This document shows, in pieces, positions 1 to 10,296 of a DNA stretch of 64,000 bases. This stretch comes from Strigamia acuminata (Eukaryota; Arthropoda; Chilopoda; Geophilomorpha; Linotaeniidae). Each line of letters begins with the position of its first letter. Position 1 is the first letter of the stretch. The notes below the pieces were generated by a model. The model searched no databases, had not been told where the DNA came from, and saw only the letters and a list, made by a program, of their open reading frames with translations. The stretch lies in contig OX442314.1 in the NCBI GenBank assembly GCA_949358305.1, forward strand, positions 42,540,581-42,604,580. Direction: 5' to 3'. A program made the position numbers and the translations under genes.

Positions 1-1637
1 TCCGATAATCCGCACTTTTTACCTTCAAATCGTGACAGAAACGCTTGGAAGGATGTTTTTCATCCTCCGAAACGCTTTTATTCGTATTTGAAGACAAGTT
101 GCCCAAATGTTGGACGACAATGCACGTTTCGACAACGTGGCCCCTTGAAAAATTAAAGAAAAATCGAACTTAATACGAAAAATTCGATTTTTATTCATAT
201 TTTTGTATTTTTTCTAACTGGTTCCGTGCTTTGGCTAGAGCATCGTCCACGATTTCCTTCAAATTGATCAATTTCGGGCCCCGCCAAGTCCCATCTATGA
301 TTAAAACGATGAGAACGATGACGTAAGTAATCGATAAATCGATAAAACAATCGATACGTACGCACCAGCGGTCACGATGAGTTTGCATTGAGCGGCTATT
401 AGACGTTCGACGAGAGAATCGGCCGAAAAACCGCCAAACTAAAAGAAAGATGTTTCGTTTAAGGCGAATTTTCCATCGGATTGGGATTTGGGATTTACCA
501 CGACCGAGTGGACAGCTCCGATTCGAGCACAAGCGAGCATCGTTACGACTAATTCGATAATCATGGGCATGTAAACGGCGACACGGTCGCCTTTTTTGAC
601 ACCTGAAACGAGAAAGTAGATGGAAATTTTGAAAATGGCGAAAATAAAGTGAAAAGTTTGAAGGAAATTTATGAAATTTACATTTTGAAATTGATTTTGT
701 AGAATTTGTAATGCATAAAACGACAAATTTGCTCACATTTTACGCTTAAAACGACAAAATTGACAAAATTTGACCAAATTTGACTTTCTTAAATTGCTTT
801 TGAATATTTTTTAATGCATAAAACGACAAATTTGATCACATTTTGCAGTTAAGACGTCAAATTTGATCATATTTTGTGCTTAAGACGACAAAATTGACAG
901 AATTTGACTTTTTAAAACTGATGTTATACATTTTTAAATAAATAAAACGACAATTTTGATCACATTTTTCGCGAAAAACGACAAATTTGACCAAATTTTG
1001 CGCCTTAAACGACAAATTTGACCAAATTATGCGCTTAAAACGACAAATTTGATATTTTCGTATGAGTTTTATACATATCACAATGCCTAAATCGCCAAAT
1101 TCGACCAAAATCCACCGATCCAAACAATTTTTCAAATTTTTATACCTTTATTCTTGAGAACATTTGCGAATTTACACACCAGGATTAACAACTCTGCGTA
1201 GGTTATCTGGGCGCATTCCTTCGGATCATTCCCAACCCTAAATCAACGAGAGAGGAAAAAAAGACCATTAACCATCAATTTCCTCACTTTAACCACTCTG
1301 TTTACCAGTAATAAGCCACATTCTTGGCGTACTTCTTCTCTTTGATGTTCCTATCGAGTGCATTGTAGCAAATATTGAGTTTGGCGCCCGACATGAATTT
1401 AATTTCCACGGGCCCTTCATCCACATTCAGGTTGTATTGCAAGCGTTTCCCGAGCCCGGGCGGATCCTCGTTAAAATAGAATTCCTTCGCTATTTCGCCC
1501 CAAAACTGGTCCGGATTGTCGATCGACAGCTTGTACATTTCCTTGTACTGATCCATGCTCTTGATATATGCTTCTTTCCGTATTCTTTCATTCGGCTCGT
1601 ACACCGTTGAGCTGCTGCCATTCTCGGAGGACGCCAT
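1..1637 (-). CDS. ACSS2-like: Acetyl-CoA synthetase (AMP-forming), 5' part; gene continues past the left edge
   Basis: Activates acetate to acetyl-CoA through an acetyl-adenylate, in the cytosol or nucleus for the ACSS2 type. I read six exons on the minus strand: 1637-1306, 1237-1146, 602-499, 438-366, 294-219 and 143-1, all with GT-AG introns and compatible phases. Family landmarks appear in order: an N-terminal part with [11 protein letters not shown], then the block [14 protein letters not shown], then [20 protein letters not shown], then [18 protein letters not shown] and CIVVQHLGN. This order matches the N-terminal half of animal ACSS2. The start ATG at 1637 gives a short serine-rich leader ([10 protein letters not shown]) with no obvious mitochondrial targeting sequence. 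The adenylate-forming core and C-terminal domain lie outside the window. A stop at about 191 in the unspliced frame is inside an intron and is not a truncation. Confidence 0.9.
690..1085. repeat. AT-rich minisatellite in an intron of the acetyl-CoA synthetase gene
   Basis: The 603-1145 intron is much longer than the other introns of this gene. Most of the excess is diverged tandem copies of a roughly 30-bp unit of the type aaaacgacaaatttgaccaa with the spacer ttttgcgctt. No coding signal was seen in it. Confidence 0.7.
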
Positions 1638-2274
1638 CTTTACAGGTAGACCACAGACCTGAGGCGGAAACTAAAATACGTCTGTAAAGTTGGTTGATTT
1701 GGTTGTTTTGTCAGATTTTTTTTTGGTATTTGGAATGTTTTTTCGGTTTTATTTGGTCGAAATTAATTTGGAAGAGTTTTATTTCTTTAAAAATGTTTTA
1801 CATTTCGTTTCAGTGCTTTGTATATCGGGTTTTAGGGAGATCTGGCATAGCTTTCTGGGATTTGCGAGGAGTAATATACGTCATAACAGGGTTTGGGGAA
1901 AGGCATGAATTCAAGCATGAATTCAAGCATTACCGTACGAAAAGTATATGTTTTTGAGTGGTTGAAGCACGGAAGGGTTCGTAAAAAACATGAAAACATA
2001 AAATAAACTCGTAAAAAACATGAAAACATGAAATAAACTCGTAAAAACATGAAAACATGAAATAAACTCGTAAAAAACATTATATAATGAATATTCGAAC
2101 TTATCTAATCAATTCATTTCTTAACCTTGATCGCAAGTGCTTACAAATTATCACCAAAAACATTACTGTTATTACAATAACTGCATTTTATCTGAAAGAA
2201 ATAACAAATATCGCAAGTAATAAATTATCCTGTGCGACGTGGAATAAATACAGATAAAATAATAATAATAATAA
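1638..2274. other. Intergenic region with minisatellite and dispersed repeat, no gene seen
   Basis: The 5' flank of the acetyl-CoA synthetase gene. About 1690-1960 is unrecognised sequence. 1976-2082 is a 30-bp minisatellite. About 2085-2220 is a dispersed repeat (ATGAATATTCGAACTTAT to ATTTTATCTGAAAGAAAT) that recurs at about 12450-12590 in opposite orientation and at about 16385-16470. 2225-2285 is AT-rich with an (ATA)n run. Confidence 0.6.
1976..2082. repeat. 30-bp minisatellite, about 3.5 copies
   Basis: The unit reads gtaaaaaacatgaaaacatg followed by aaataaactc. The same unit builds longer arrays at about 16140-16378 and, more degenerate, at 37140-37330 and in every unit of the right-hand array. 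Confidence 0.85.
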
Positions 2275-2412
2275 TAATACATGTTTATTGAAAAAAAAAA
2301 TTAAAAAACGAAAACAAAAAAAAAACAATAAACATTTATGTTTGCAGAAAATTTGTCAACATTGATCGGATGAAGTTACTACTTTTTGCTGTACAAGGTC
2401 ACCGCTTTTGTC
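2275..2412 (-). pseudogene. Histone H2B 3'-end fragment (last ~10 codons plus 3' UTR)
   Basis: On the minus strand 2412-2379 reads TKAVTLYSKK followed by a stop, the tail of the H2B genes at 9818-10195 and 17262-17639 ([10 protein letters not shown]). The adjoining 2275-2378 matches their 3' flank, including the tttattg (CAATAAA) stretch and the caacattgatcgg segment. Nothing upstream of codon 116 remains. It is a leftover of a rearranged copy. Confidence 0.8.
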
Positions 2413-2528
2413 CTTTCGCCCGACTAGAATCTCATGGCGTCTTCGCGATGAGACAGATGAGAATCTAGTTGCGTCGGGATAACGTTTGTCACATGTCACA
2501 AGAACGTTCCCGCATTTACATCTACCAC

Positions 2529-2535
2529 TATATAA
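2529..2535 (+). promoter_or_regulatory. TATA box of the TFIIA-gamma gene
   Basis: TATATAA lies about 90 bp upstream of the start codon. It is conserved in the inverted copy upstream of 13087 and is the exact place where a foldback element sits in the array copies (37788-37791). Confidence 0.55.
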
Positions 2536-2620
2536 CAACGCGGAATTAAATTTTTAAATACCAAACTATTGTACAGCCGTTGTTGACATCTGTTGAATTT
2601 GGTATTTTCACGCATTCAGA

Positions 2621-2929
2621 ATGACTTACCAACTTTATCGCAACACGAGTTTGGGAAATGCTCTGCAAGACACGTTGGACGATTTTATTCAAAGTCAACA
2701 CATTTCGCCGCAGTTAGCACTGAAAGTTCTCCAGCAATTCGACAAGGCCATCAACACCGCGCTTGCAACGCGGGTGAAGACGAGATTAACATTCAAGGTA
2801 GATCGTTTGGAAACGTACCGATTGATGGACCGCGTGTGGACATTCGAGTTACGAGGCGTCGATTTCACCCAAATGCCGCAATTGCCGAAATTAGATAAAG
2901 TGAAAATAGTTGCGTGCGACGCCAAATAA
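2621..2929 (+). CDS. GTF2A2: Transcription initiation factor IIA gamma subunit
   Basis: Small subunit of TFIIA, which binds TBP on promoter DNA and stabilises the pre-initiation complex in the nucleus. The 102-residue protein is close to full family length (about 109 in human). It begins with [20 protein letters not shown], continues with [18 protein letters not shown] (N-terminal four-helix part) and ends in the C-terminal beta-barrel part with [11 protein letters not shown] and [11 protein letters not shown]-type residues ([12 protein letters not shown]). Single exon, start chosen by similarity to the family N-terminus. A second copy encoding an identical protein lies at 12779-13087 on the other strand, and five broken copies lie in the right-hand array. 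Which intact copy is expressed cannot be told from sequence. Confidence 0.95.
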   Translation: MTYQLYRNTSLGNALQDTLDDFIQSQHISPQLALKVLQQFDKAINTALATRVKTRLTFKVDRLETYRLMDRVWTFELRGVDFTQMPQLPKLDKVKIVACDAK

Positions 2930-3216
2930 TCGTTAAACTTTTGTTTTCCTTTAATTTCTGTCCGTGTAATGCACCGTATAAACAAGTAAATAAAAATATC
3001 GAATTAACCATTTTAATTTATTGCAATTCATACAAAAAATGTGTTTTCATGGACGATGAAACGTAGAATACTAAATCCAGGCTTGATAAAATAATGATTA
3101 CGTCGTTCTAAGTTATTTCCTTCTTTTTTATTTTTAATTCTTAAATGCTTTACAAGCCGCATGTAACAACACAAAGTAAAGAAACTAAAAATAAAACGTC
3201 TATTCGATTACAATTT

Positions 3217-4687
3217 TCAATCGTCCGATAAATCTCCATCTCCATCTCCGCGCACTACACGCACAGTTCCGTCGGGATACACTAAAACCTTTCCTTTACG
3301 CAAGGTTGTCAATTCTTCCGCTTCCGGGTTTTCATCATCTTCATCGATGGCAATATCCACTTGATTTGCAGGAGCTAAATAAAATAAAAAATAAAAAAAT
3401 TTTCATTTGTTATGATTCGATCACAATTACTCTGTATTATCATCTCACTTAAAGATACGTAAATTGGAATCGACGGTTTAACGACAGTCGAGAGAAAAAT
3501 GGTTTTCACGTTCGCCCAACCGCCGGGAAGTTTCCTCGCCAGTTGGTTAACTAAATCCAGAATGTTATCGACGGTTTCACTCATCTGCATGCTGTCGTTG
3601 GCGATATTCACGTGACTACGAAATAAAAACACGAATAAGCATTCAATTCGTTCGAATTCCGAATAATTCGAATAATACTTACTAAAAAAATTTATTTCTA
3701 AAAAGAGGGATGGTTATCGACCTCAAAGCTTTCTCTATCTGTGTTTTGGTCGTAGTTTTCGTTAAACTCACGGAAGTGGGTAATCTAATGATAATTTTTA
3801 AAAAAAACATGAATTTTAGCATCAGGTTGACAAAACCTCATCACATAAACACAAATACTTCTGCTTCTCGATGAAACTTTTGCCCAATAACACGGGTAGA
3901 CTCATTTTGATTCGTTCATCGGCGATGAATTTGTCAAAACTGTCCAAAAGATTTCGCTTCGCTTGAAATGTGTTGTATTCGGTTCGCACCGTGTGTGTTG
4001 GTATTATCTAAAAAAAAAAACACAAAATACGGAATTAAAATCACGAGAAATAAATTAAAAACACGAGAAATAAATTAAAAACACGAGAAATGAATCAAAT
4101 ACCTCTGAAACATTGTTAATATCGCGTTTATTCAAAACGTCTTTGAAATATTGAACGGTGAAATCGTCTTCGGCCCTCCGACCTTTGCGCAAGTCCTTAA
4201 CGAGCAGACAAATGCTCGGGTTTTTACCGAACGGGCAGTGGGGAAGGACACTGAAAGATGAAATTGCATTTTTAAAATTATTTACAAGTATTTTAATTAA
4301 TTTAATTATATTTTCTCGATTTTACTATTTCATTTCTTTCCATCCATATTGATTTCCTGCCGGCGCTCTCTTCAGTTGTATTCGCACGCTTATTTTGTTC
4401 GATGACTTGTCGAATAATTTTTTGTGTGATTTTTCATTGTCTGTTGCTGTTTTCTTCGCTAATAATTCGTACAAAGCCGCGACTGAGCGCTTGACCTGTC
4501 AACAGAAAGCACGTGGTTAATAAATGTACGGTAGAGAAGAGTTTTTGGTTTATTTTATTAATTCAAATCTCGGAGACGGTAAATTCGGTGCTGGTTTTTT
4601 TTGTATTGATTATTAAGCGTCGTTAGAGATTCGTATTCTTACTTGTTTCGATGATATAGAACAGTCAGACCCAAAAGAGAGAGACAT
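3217..4687 (-). CDS. RSL1D1-like: Ribosomal L1 domain-containing protein, RSL1D1/UTP30-like
   Basis: Nucleolar L1-fold protein linked to ribosome biogenesis. I assembled seven exons: 4687-4643, 4495-4326, 4250-4103, 4007-3859, 3784-3683, 3615-3449 and 3374-3217. They total 939 bp, exactly 313 codons, with consistent phases and GT-AG introns. Matches to the family run in order: QVKRSVAALYELL near the N-terminus, WKEMKYVLPHCPFG, ICLLVKDLRKG, then FDKFIADERIKMSLPVLLGK, then the C-terminal L1 stretch MSETVDNILDLVNQLARKLP and GWANVKTIFLST followed by IPIYVSL. The last exon is an acidic tail (AIDEDDENPEAEEL). RSL1D1 usually has a long basic C-terminal extension; that is short here. The protein is 312 residues. 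It appears intact and single-copy in the window. Confidence 0.88.
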
Positions 4688-5264
4688 TACGGCAACACTG
4701 GTTTCAGAGCGGCGCGAAAACAGGAAGTTGGATATTTGGGTTTTACTAAAACCCGAACCGCGGTGGCAAGATGTGACGAATTTTTTCGTTTGCGCTTATT
4801 TTTGTAAATTTTATAAGTTTAATTTCTTTTAATTTTGCTTTAATAATTTCATTTTTTTTTTAGTTTTAGTTGTGAAAACATGAAAGACTGGTGATGTGGG
4901 TTTAAAGTTGATTCCATATTTTTTAATTGCAGTACAGTATGTTAATTAATTAGTTTTATTTTAATAAAAATTTCACTATCGAACTGAAAGGATGTCGTTT
5001 GGACCTGACTGCCAAAATTTCTGTACAAGAAAGTGAAAAGTTAAAACATCAAACACTCCAGTGTGGGTTTGTTATGTAAATTTGATTCCAGGTTTTGTCG
5101 CGCGTTGGCGCTGCCACTAGTATTTCCATAATAGTAGAGTAGAGTATAATAGTAGAGAAAAATCGGGGAAATAAAATGGTTGAATAATTTGATTTTTGGT
5201 TTTTTTAAAATGATTGAATTATTTGATTTTTGTTTTTTGTTTTTCATCTAGAAATCGCAGGTGT
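4688..5264. other. Intergenic region, nothing recognised
   Basis: The 5' flank of the RSL1D1-like gene. AT-rich, with poly-T tracts and two related short stretches near 5170-5245 (gatttttg followed by T-runs). No convincing gene or RNA was seen. Confidence 0.5.
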
Positions 5265-5459
5265 TGTGAGTGGCGGTCAGTCGCCTTATGGTCAGGGGAG
5301 GACCATGGGGCATTTGGACACCATTCACGATTAAGAACAACACATCGAATTGAATATCTTTATTGTGGTTGTCTAGGGGTTGCGCGTTCAACGCGTTATT
5401 GTCTAGGTCGCTGGGTTTCCTTGCCCAGTCCAACCGTTGACCATATGGCAGTCGACTAA
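5265..5459. mobile_element. Possible short LTR-like insertion related to 8177-8808
   Basis: Begins TGTGAGTGGCGG and shares an ordered set of short matches with the start of the 8177-8808 insertion: TGTGAGTG, a ggggagg-ccat/cac block, and TTTATTGT followed by GTTGTCTAGGGGT. It lies in the 3' flank of the lectin copy, just before aataaagcaaagaaaac, which is continuous with lectin 3' flank at 10968. The right boundary does not end in CA, so the LTR interpretation is weak. Confidence 0.35.
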
Positions 5460-5580
5460 CCTTCTAATAAAGCAAAGAAAACAGAACATTTTACACAAAC
5501 GTTTATTTTTTCTCATTCATAAACGATACTTAACAAAACATAACATTATAACAGGTCAGAGAATACATCTACTACGATTT

Positions 5581-5633
5581 ATTCGCAACTGGTTTCACTA
5601 ATATTTATTATATTAGTGAAACCAGTTGCGAAT
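5581..5633. repeat. Perfect palindrome covering the lectin stop codon
   Basis: Two 24-bp arms (5581-5604 and 5610-5633) are exact reverse complements around a 5-base loop (ttatt). The arm is the last codons and stop of the lectin gene (RNWFH-stop). The other lectin copies have only one arm, so the second arm was added here. Confidence 0.9.
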
Positions 5634-6425
5634 GAATTTTTTCTGACGTCTTTCTTGCCTTGGCTTAGCCGGTGGCGCTGGCGGTGGCACCACGTATCCA
5701 TTAATCTCCAAAGTACAAATAGTCAGAACGACATTATTGCACGCTGGACACAACTTAATCATCTGCATCGTTAGCTATCGCCCTACGAGCATCGGTGGAC
5801 ATTTGAAATCAATGGTATACCCCGCTTTTCGGACGCCTCTAAATTCATCACACAAGCCGTTCTTGCTGAATGGCGCGAGCATACCAACCCCATCGATATG
5901 ATCGCCAACTCTAACCTCGAAATCGTTGTCTCTCGCATCTGCAAATACAATTACAATTACTCACCTGCACGCACAAGCACGCACATTTCAACTCACGGTG
6001 GTTTGTTTGTTCTACCCCTAAAACGGCAGTTATCAATCACGTGCTGAACAGTCATGTCAACTCGCCACCAGGGTGTCTTGTCCAGATTGTCTATCTCGGA
6101 AGTGTGGCTACAAGTAATCGGATCGGCATCTAGCGGGAACTCGACCAAATCCGTGACCGATGTATAGTCGGTACTCTGCGTCACTGGCGCTTTGGAAAAA
6201 TCCAGTTTGGTGACTGGAGGAACGTTTGTAGCTTTCGTTGTGGTCGGGGGACAATAGTCTAGCGGTTCTGCAATCAGAATTACAGGTCGCTTCAGTGCAA
6301 AGTATTCGAGGGCAATTTTTATCGGACTCACCGCCAAATATTCCTCCGGGTTCGAACGGTCCTTGTCCGCTAGCGGATCCGCCTCCACCGATGATCGCGT
6401 ATCCGAGTATTGCACCAAACCTATT
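5613..6425 (-). pseudogene. F-type lectin copy, 5' end deleted and reading frame disturbed
   Basis: Exons equivalent to those of the intact copy at 11110-12190 can be placed at 6425-6332 (partial), 6267-5997 and 5938-5613. The lectin core is visible: TQSTDYTS, CSHTSEIDN, TPWWRVDM, and in the last exon RDNDFEVRVGDH. Two lesions are seen. First, exon 1 is cut just after the membrane segment, and upstream sequence from the secreted-protein/SRPK intergenic region (homologous to 33930-33960) is fused to it. Second, around 5997-6020 the end of exon 2 is four bases longer than in sister copies, which breaks phase with exon 3 unless a different donor (GGGGTAGAAC) is used. It is head-to-head with the secreted-protein gene starting at 6526. 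Most likely inactive. Confidence 0.75.
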
Positions 6426-6525
6426 CTTGTGAAATTGGAATAATCGTGTACGCCGACTGAATTGTTGCAATGAAGTGACGTATGTCAAATGGAAAATAAT
6501 ATTTCTTGCATGTAGATGCATAAAA

Positions 6526-8039
6526 ATGAGAGTTTGGTTTGGTTTTATATTTTATATTGCCTTAATTTCATCTGAGGTGAGTTGTAATTGATTTCTTTGT
6601 AAGTTTTCAAAGGTTGTCTGTCTTCACTTAGATTGAGAGCAAGAAGCGGCTGAAGCAGAGTAAAAAAGTGAATTCTCAAAGTATGTTGATTTAAAAATGA
6701 TTTTAATCCTCAATTTAAACGATGTTTCTACAGAGCAGAAGACCATCTTTGAGAATCTAGACGAAATTGCACGTGGATTTGTATTGGGATTAGCGAAACA
6801 AGAAAATAACGACGTTGTGTGGTGGGATTTATATGGGAATCATCCTCATCTAAGACGAAATGCTGATTTCCGTTAGTGAGTGATTTTAAATTGAATTCCG
6901 ACCACAAAGTTGCCGTAAATTAGTGTAAACGTATATAATTTTAATGAGGAATTACCAGAATTAAAACATTTTCAATTTTTCAATTTTTAATTTTTTAATT
7001 TTTTTATTTTTCATTTGAAATATTTCAGTTTTAGGGTTAATTTTCGGTTGCACGACATGGTATACGGAGCAGCAGAAACAAAACCTTCAAAACTTCGCAG
7101 CCCGGTCAGTCATTGGCTCGAAAACTACGGAAACGAGCCCAAAGAGGAAGAATTCGTTTGCGACTACACCACTCACACGACTCACATTTGGAAAGTCACT
7201 AAAGGATTACTAGCGCGCAAACAAATCAGAGTACAACGCACAAACAAATAAATATCTCTTTCTTTCTTATTTATTTATTATTATTATAAAATAAATTTTA
7301 GGCTCCAATCGCATATCGAGAAGGAATTCATCCGGAAATGGAAGGAACAATCAACCTGAAACAATCCAGGATGCAAATACCAATAAAGCGGCAACATTCA
7401 TTCAAAAGTAGCTTCAAACTGCCAGTACCACCGAGAAAAGCTGTCAGCGTCGACTGTTTTGTCACTGGATCCGTTACCAATGTCCGTTTTGGACACATTT
7501 GCGTCCTAAATTGCCAACATTTTCTCTCATTTCAGATTCCTTGGTCAGTGCACATTGAATTGGACGGATGGATCGCCGTGTGGTTCGCAAAGAAAATGAG
7601 CAATCACCACCTTTGGTTCTACAGAATCACCAAATTAGCAAACGAGAGGTTTTTGGTGTCGCCCAGCGGGTGTTCTCTCGGATACACGGCGTCCGGCATC
7701 TTCCGGCTGGTAGACGCGACGGAGAGCAATCACATTTTCTACGAACACGATCTCAACGTTGTAAATGACACGTGCCAGAATGGGGGCCAGGAATCGTGCG
7801 GACTCGGAGAAGAGTCATCGGAAGATGGTCTTCACACGTACGTGTTCCTCGATGGATCGAATGAGAAAAAGAGCGACACACTGGTCGAAAAGAAGGAACA
7901 AGTGGCAAAAACTGGAGTACTTGTAGAAGATAAACCCGAGGGACAGATGAAGAAAGCTGCGACGGAGAAAATCCATCGTGTCAAGGAGTTAAAAGCGGGG
8001 GAAATTCCTCCTGAAATTATGCCACCTGTGTTTTTATGA
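6526..8039 (+). CDS. Secreted protein of unknown family, copy 1
   Basis: I do not recognise the family. Five exons give one open frame: 6526-6576, 6632-6680, 6734-6875, 7029-7230 and 7302-8039 (1182 bp, 393 residues). The start MRVWFGFIFYIALISS is a typical signal peptide, so the product is probably secreted or lumenal. Exon 2 is basic (KSKKRLKQSKK-like). Exon 5 has a central part rich in W and H (WIAVWFAKKMSNHHLWFY) and a C-terminal charged tail with many K and E. Cysteines are sparse (VDCF, CDY, DTCQN, ESCG). A 54-bp stretch at about 7486-7539 (GTCCGT to TTTCAG) is in frame and could be a retained or facultative intron; its donor is weak. The copy at 32303-33843 keeps the same exon structure with few changes, which supports the model. 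No transmembrane segment beyond the signal peptide was seen. Confidence 0.75.
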
Positions 8040-8176
8040 TTTCCATTATTAATTACACTTAATTAAAGCTGCGGATGTGGTTTTCTATTATCATTACAAT
8101 TACATTACATTTAGCATTATACAAATAACTCTACAAACATACCCGATAGCCTCGTTTTCATTTCAGTGTGACATTA

Positions 8177-8808
8177 TGTGAGTGTTCGGACGGACGCCAC
8201 GTGGTCTGGGGAGGGCCACGAGGCGCTGGACGCAACACACACGATGATTCAATCCACGAAATACAACAGAGACACAAGTTTAGGTTTTGGTTATTGCTTT
8301 ATTGTTGTCTAGGGGTATGATATGGTGTCTCAAGGTGTATTTCCCAAGTGTAATGGCGGTTTTGCCGCCATTCCTGATTTGACCACGTGTCACGGCAATC
8401 GGTAGATCGCCATGACACGCGAGATCGGTGAATGCAGTTTGTGCCGCGTCGTCGCAACGTCCGTTAGGAACGTGCGACGAACACGGCGTGTTGGACGCTC
8501 AGGTCCCCACCGGCGACAGCATTGCTGCGTCGGTCATTCGGGTATCTCTTGCCATCGAGCGTGGGGAGACGGTCGGGAAGCGACCGTTTACCATGCTGAT
8601 CCAGATTCTACTACTCGGGCTACTGCGGGGCCCACCACTTCCGGAAAGGGCACTTCTGGTTCCCAATTGGCCGGGTCCAATGACCAACAGCTCCACCTGG
8701 TGCGGGGGACCGCGCCAGGTCGCGCACGAGAAACACGAGGTGCGCGAGAGCTGGGAAGCGCCGTGTGTTGCAGTGAAGTGACACAGACTGTGTGGGCAGC
8801 TGGTCACA
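8177..8808. mobile_element. Insertion of about 632 bp, solo-LTR-like
   Basis: The homologous site next to the other SNAPC3 copy (19013-19030, reverse strand) reads straight through gtgacatcattcg. Here the same site is split by a segment starting TGTGAGTGTTCGG and ending GGTCACA, so TG...CA ends as in an LTR. It is GC-rich in its right half, unlike its surroundings, and contains an internal TTTATTGTTGTCTAGGGG stretch shared with 5265-5459. Flanking bases (acatta / atcatt) do not form a clean target duplication. No protein was recognised. Confidence 0.5.
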
Positions 8809-8950
8809 ATCATTCGTAAACTCTGCCATTAGAAAATCGTCTGCGCAGAATGGGATGCGCAGTACGAATTTAGCATCAAGATACCGGGCGCAGACTGTAG
8901 TTAGGAGTTATTTTATTTATTTACTTTATTTAAAACTACGAAATAATTTA

Positions 8951-9701
8951 TCAAAAGAGGGCGCTGCGGTCTACAAACGGCTGCGCACTGAACTGCCCGA
9001 TCTTTTTACCTTCTCTATCGTAATTAAACTGCCTGAAACACGCGTCGCAGAAGAAAAACGGGTCGGCCGGCAGCCGCAAGTTATCCGTAGTAATCCACTT
9101 GGCCGTCAAGAGATGGCACACCATGCACACCACACGCATGCGACTCGAAATTCTCGTCACGATCGGGTATTTGGACACATCCTGACAATCGTCGCCGCTC
9201 ATTAACCGGATATCTTGAAACACCATAAGGTGCTCGCAGTCCCCTTGGTGCTGGTACAAATACGGATAACCCAGACGCAATTTCAAATCCACAAATCGCG
9301 TTTCTTCCATCAATTTCGTCTCGAACGGTCCAATTCCCATGTCCGGGTATTGATCCGCCCACTCGGCTGTTCGCCCTGGACTGCGGGTTCCGCATATCGT
9401 CGTACAACGTACCATTGATGTAAAACAAACCGGAAGTGTACATTTCTTTGGCTCTGCTCAAGTCGGATAAATCGGGATTCTCGCTCAAGTCGTCCGTGAC
9501 GGAAATGTCGGCCAAACACACAAATTTGTCTCTCAAAACGGTCAACCGTTGCGATCCGAGTACGAGCAACTGCTGCTCCATTTTTAATTCCCGTTTTGTG
9601 TAGGGCTGGTACAGCGTGACGAGTAAAATCAATTCCGCCGGTCTTGTCGGTACGTTTTCGGCTTCCGTTCCGCTCGGCAGCGAATTTGGACGCGGAAAAC
9701 G
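8951..9701 (-). pseudogene. SNAPC3 pseudogene (5' deletion and 10-bp frameshift)
   Basis: Matches the intact gene at 17872-18879 over its last two thirds, including [19 protein letters not shown], the C-x2-C of [11 protein letters not shown] and the [11 protein letters not shown] finger. Relative to that copy, about 350 bp of 5' coding sequence and leader are missing: SNAPC3 sequence stops near 9701 and continues directly into the H2B leader. A 10-bp deletion near 9365 (gccgagtggg where the intact copy has a 10-base longer gccgagcgatcgtcgagtg) shifts the frame. No functional product is expected. It remains divergent to the H2B gene at 9818. Confidence 0.9.
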
Positions 9702-9817
9702 TTTCTCACCGTTTTAATGACGTTTCGTTACAATCGGGTATATTAGAGACACATTGCCCATCTTATTTTCTATTACCGAGTACACCTTTGTTGGTACTAT
9801 TCTATCTCTTATCGATC
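9702..9817. promoter_or_regulatory. Shared leader between H2B and SNAPC3 copies
   Basis: This interval is conserved at 17640-17756, where it lies between intact divergent H2B and SNAPC3 genes. The short spacing (about 110-230 bp) suggests a bidirectional promoter. No clear TATA box was seen. Confidence 0.45.
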
Positions 9818-10195
9818 ATGTCGTCTCCGCAAAAAGTTCTGAGCGAAGCATTGGGGAAGGTTGAAGCGCCGCAGAAGACGAGGCGAGTTAGTCTGAAGAA
9901 GAAATCGGGAAAGCGAAAGAAGGAAAATTTCGGATCGTACATCTACAAAGTGTTGAAACAAGTTCATCCGGACATTGGGATGTCTTCGAAGACCATGGGA
10001 ATCATGAATAGCTTTGTGTTCGATATTTTCGAGCGGATCGCGGTCGAATCGTCGCGTTTGACGCAACTTAATAAGCGATCGACCATTTCCAGTCGGGAGA
10101 TTCAAACGGCTGTTTGTTTAGTTTTGCCGGGCGAATTGGCACAGCACGCCGTCTGCGAAGGCACGAAAGCGGTGACCAGGTACAGCAAAAAGTAG
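9818..10195 (+). CDS. Histone H2B variant, copy 1
   Basis: Core histone pairing with H2A in the nucleosome. The 125-residue protein has a lysine/arginine-rich tail (to about residue 36), then the histone fold with [49 protein letters not shown] and [17 protein letters not shown]. The last helices differ from canonical animal H2B: cysteine in TAVCLVLPG where arginine is usual, and cysteine in HAVCEG where serine is usual, and the tail ends RYSKK. No histone 3' stem-loop follows the stop; instead an AATAAA lies at about 10275, so the mRNA is probably polyadenylated as for replacement-type variants. The copy at 17262-17639 differs at one residue (SYIYK here, SNIYK there). Confidence 0.93.
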   Translation: MSSPQKVLSEALGKVEAPQKTRRVSLKKKSGKRKKENFGSYIYKVLKQVHPDIGMSSKTMGIMNSFVFDIFERIAVESSRLTQLNKRSTISSREIQTAVCLVLPGELAQHAVCEGTKAVTRYSKK

Positions 10196-10296
10196 TAATT
10201 TCACCCGATCAATGTTGACAATGTTTTCGTTTTTATAATTGATATTTTTTCGTTTTTTAATTTTTTTTTGTTTCAATAAACAAGTAACATTTGTAT

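Noticed and set aside
191-736. 181-codon minus-strand frame as an independent gene
   Set aside because: It is acetyl-CoA synthetase exons read through introns in mixed frames; the spliced model explains it.
8412-8829. Overlapping GC-rich frames as a gene
   Set aside because: Lies within an insertion absent from the homologous site, frames open on both strands, no recognisable domain.
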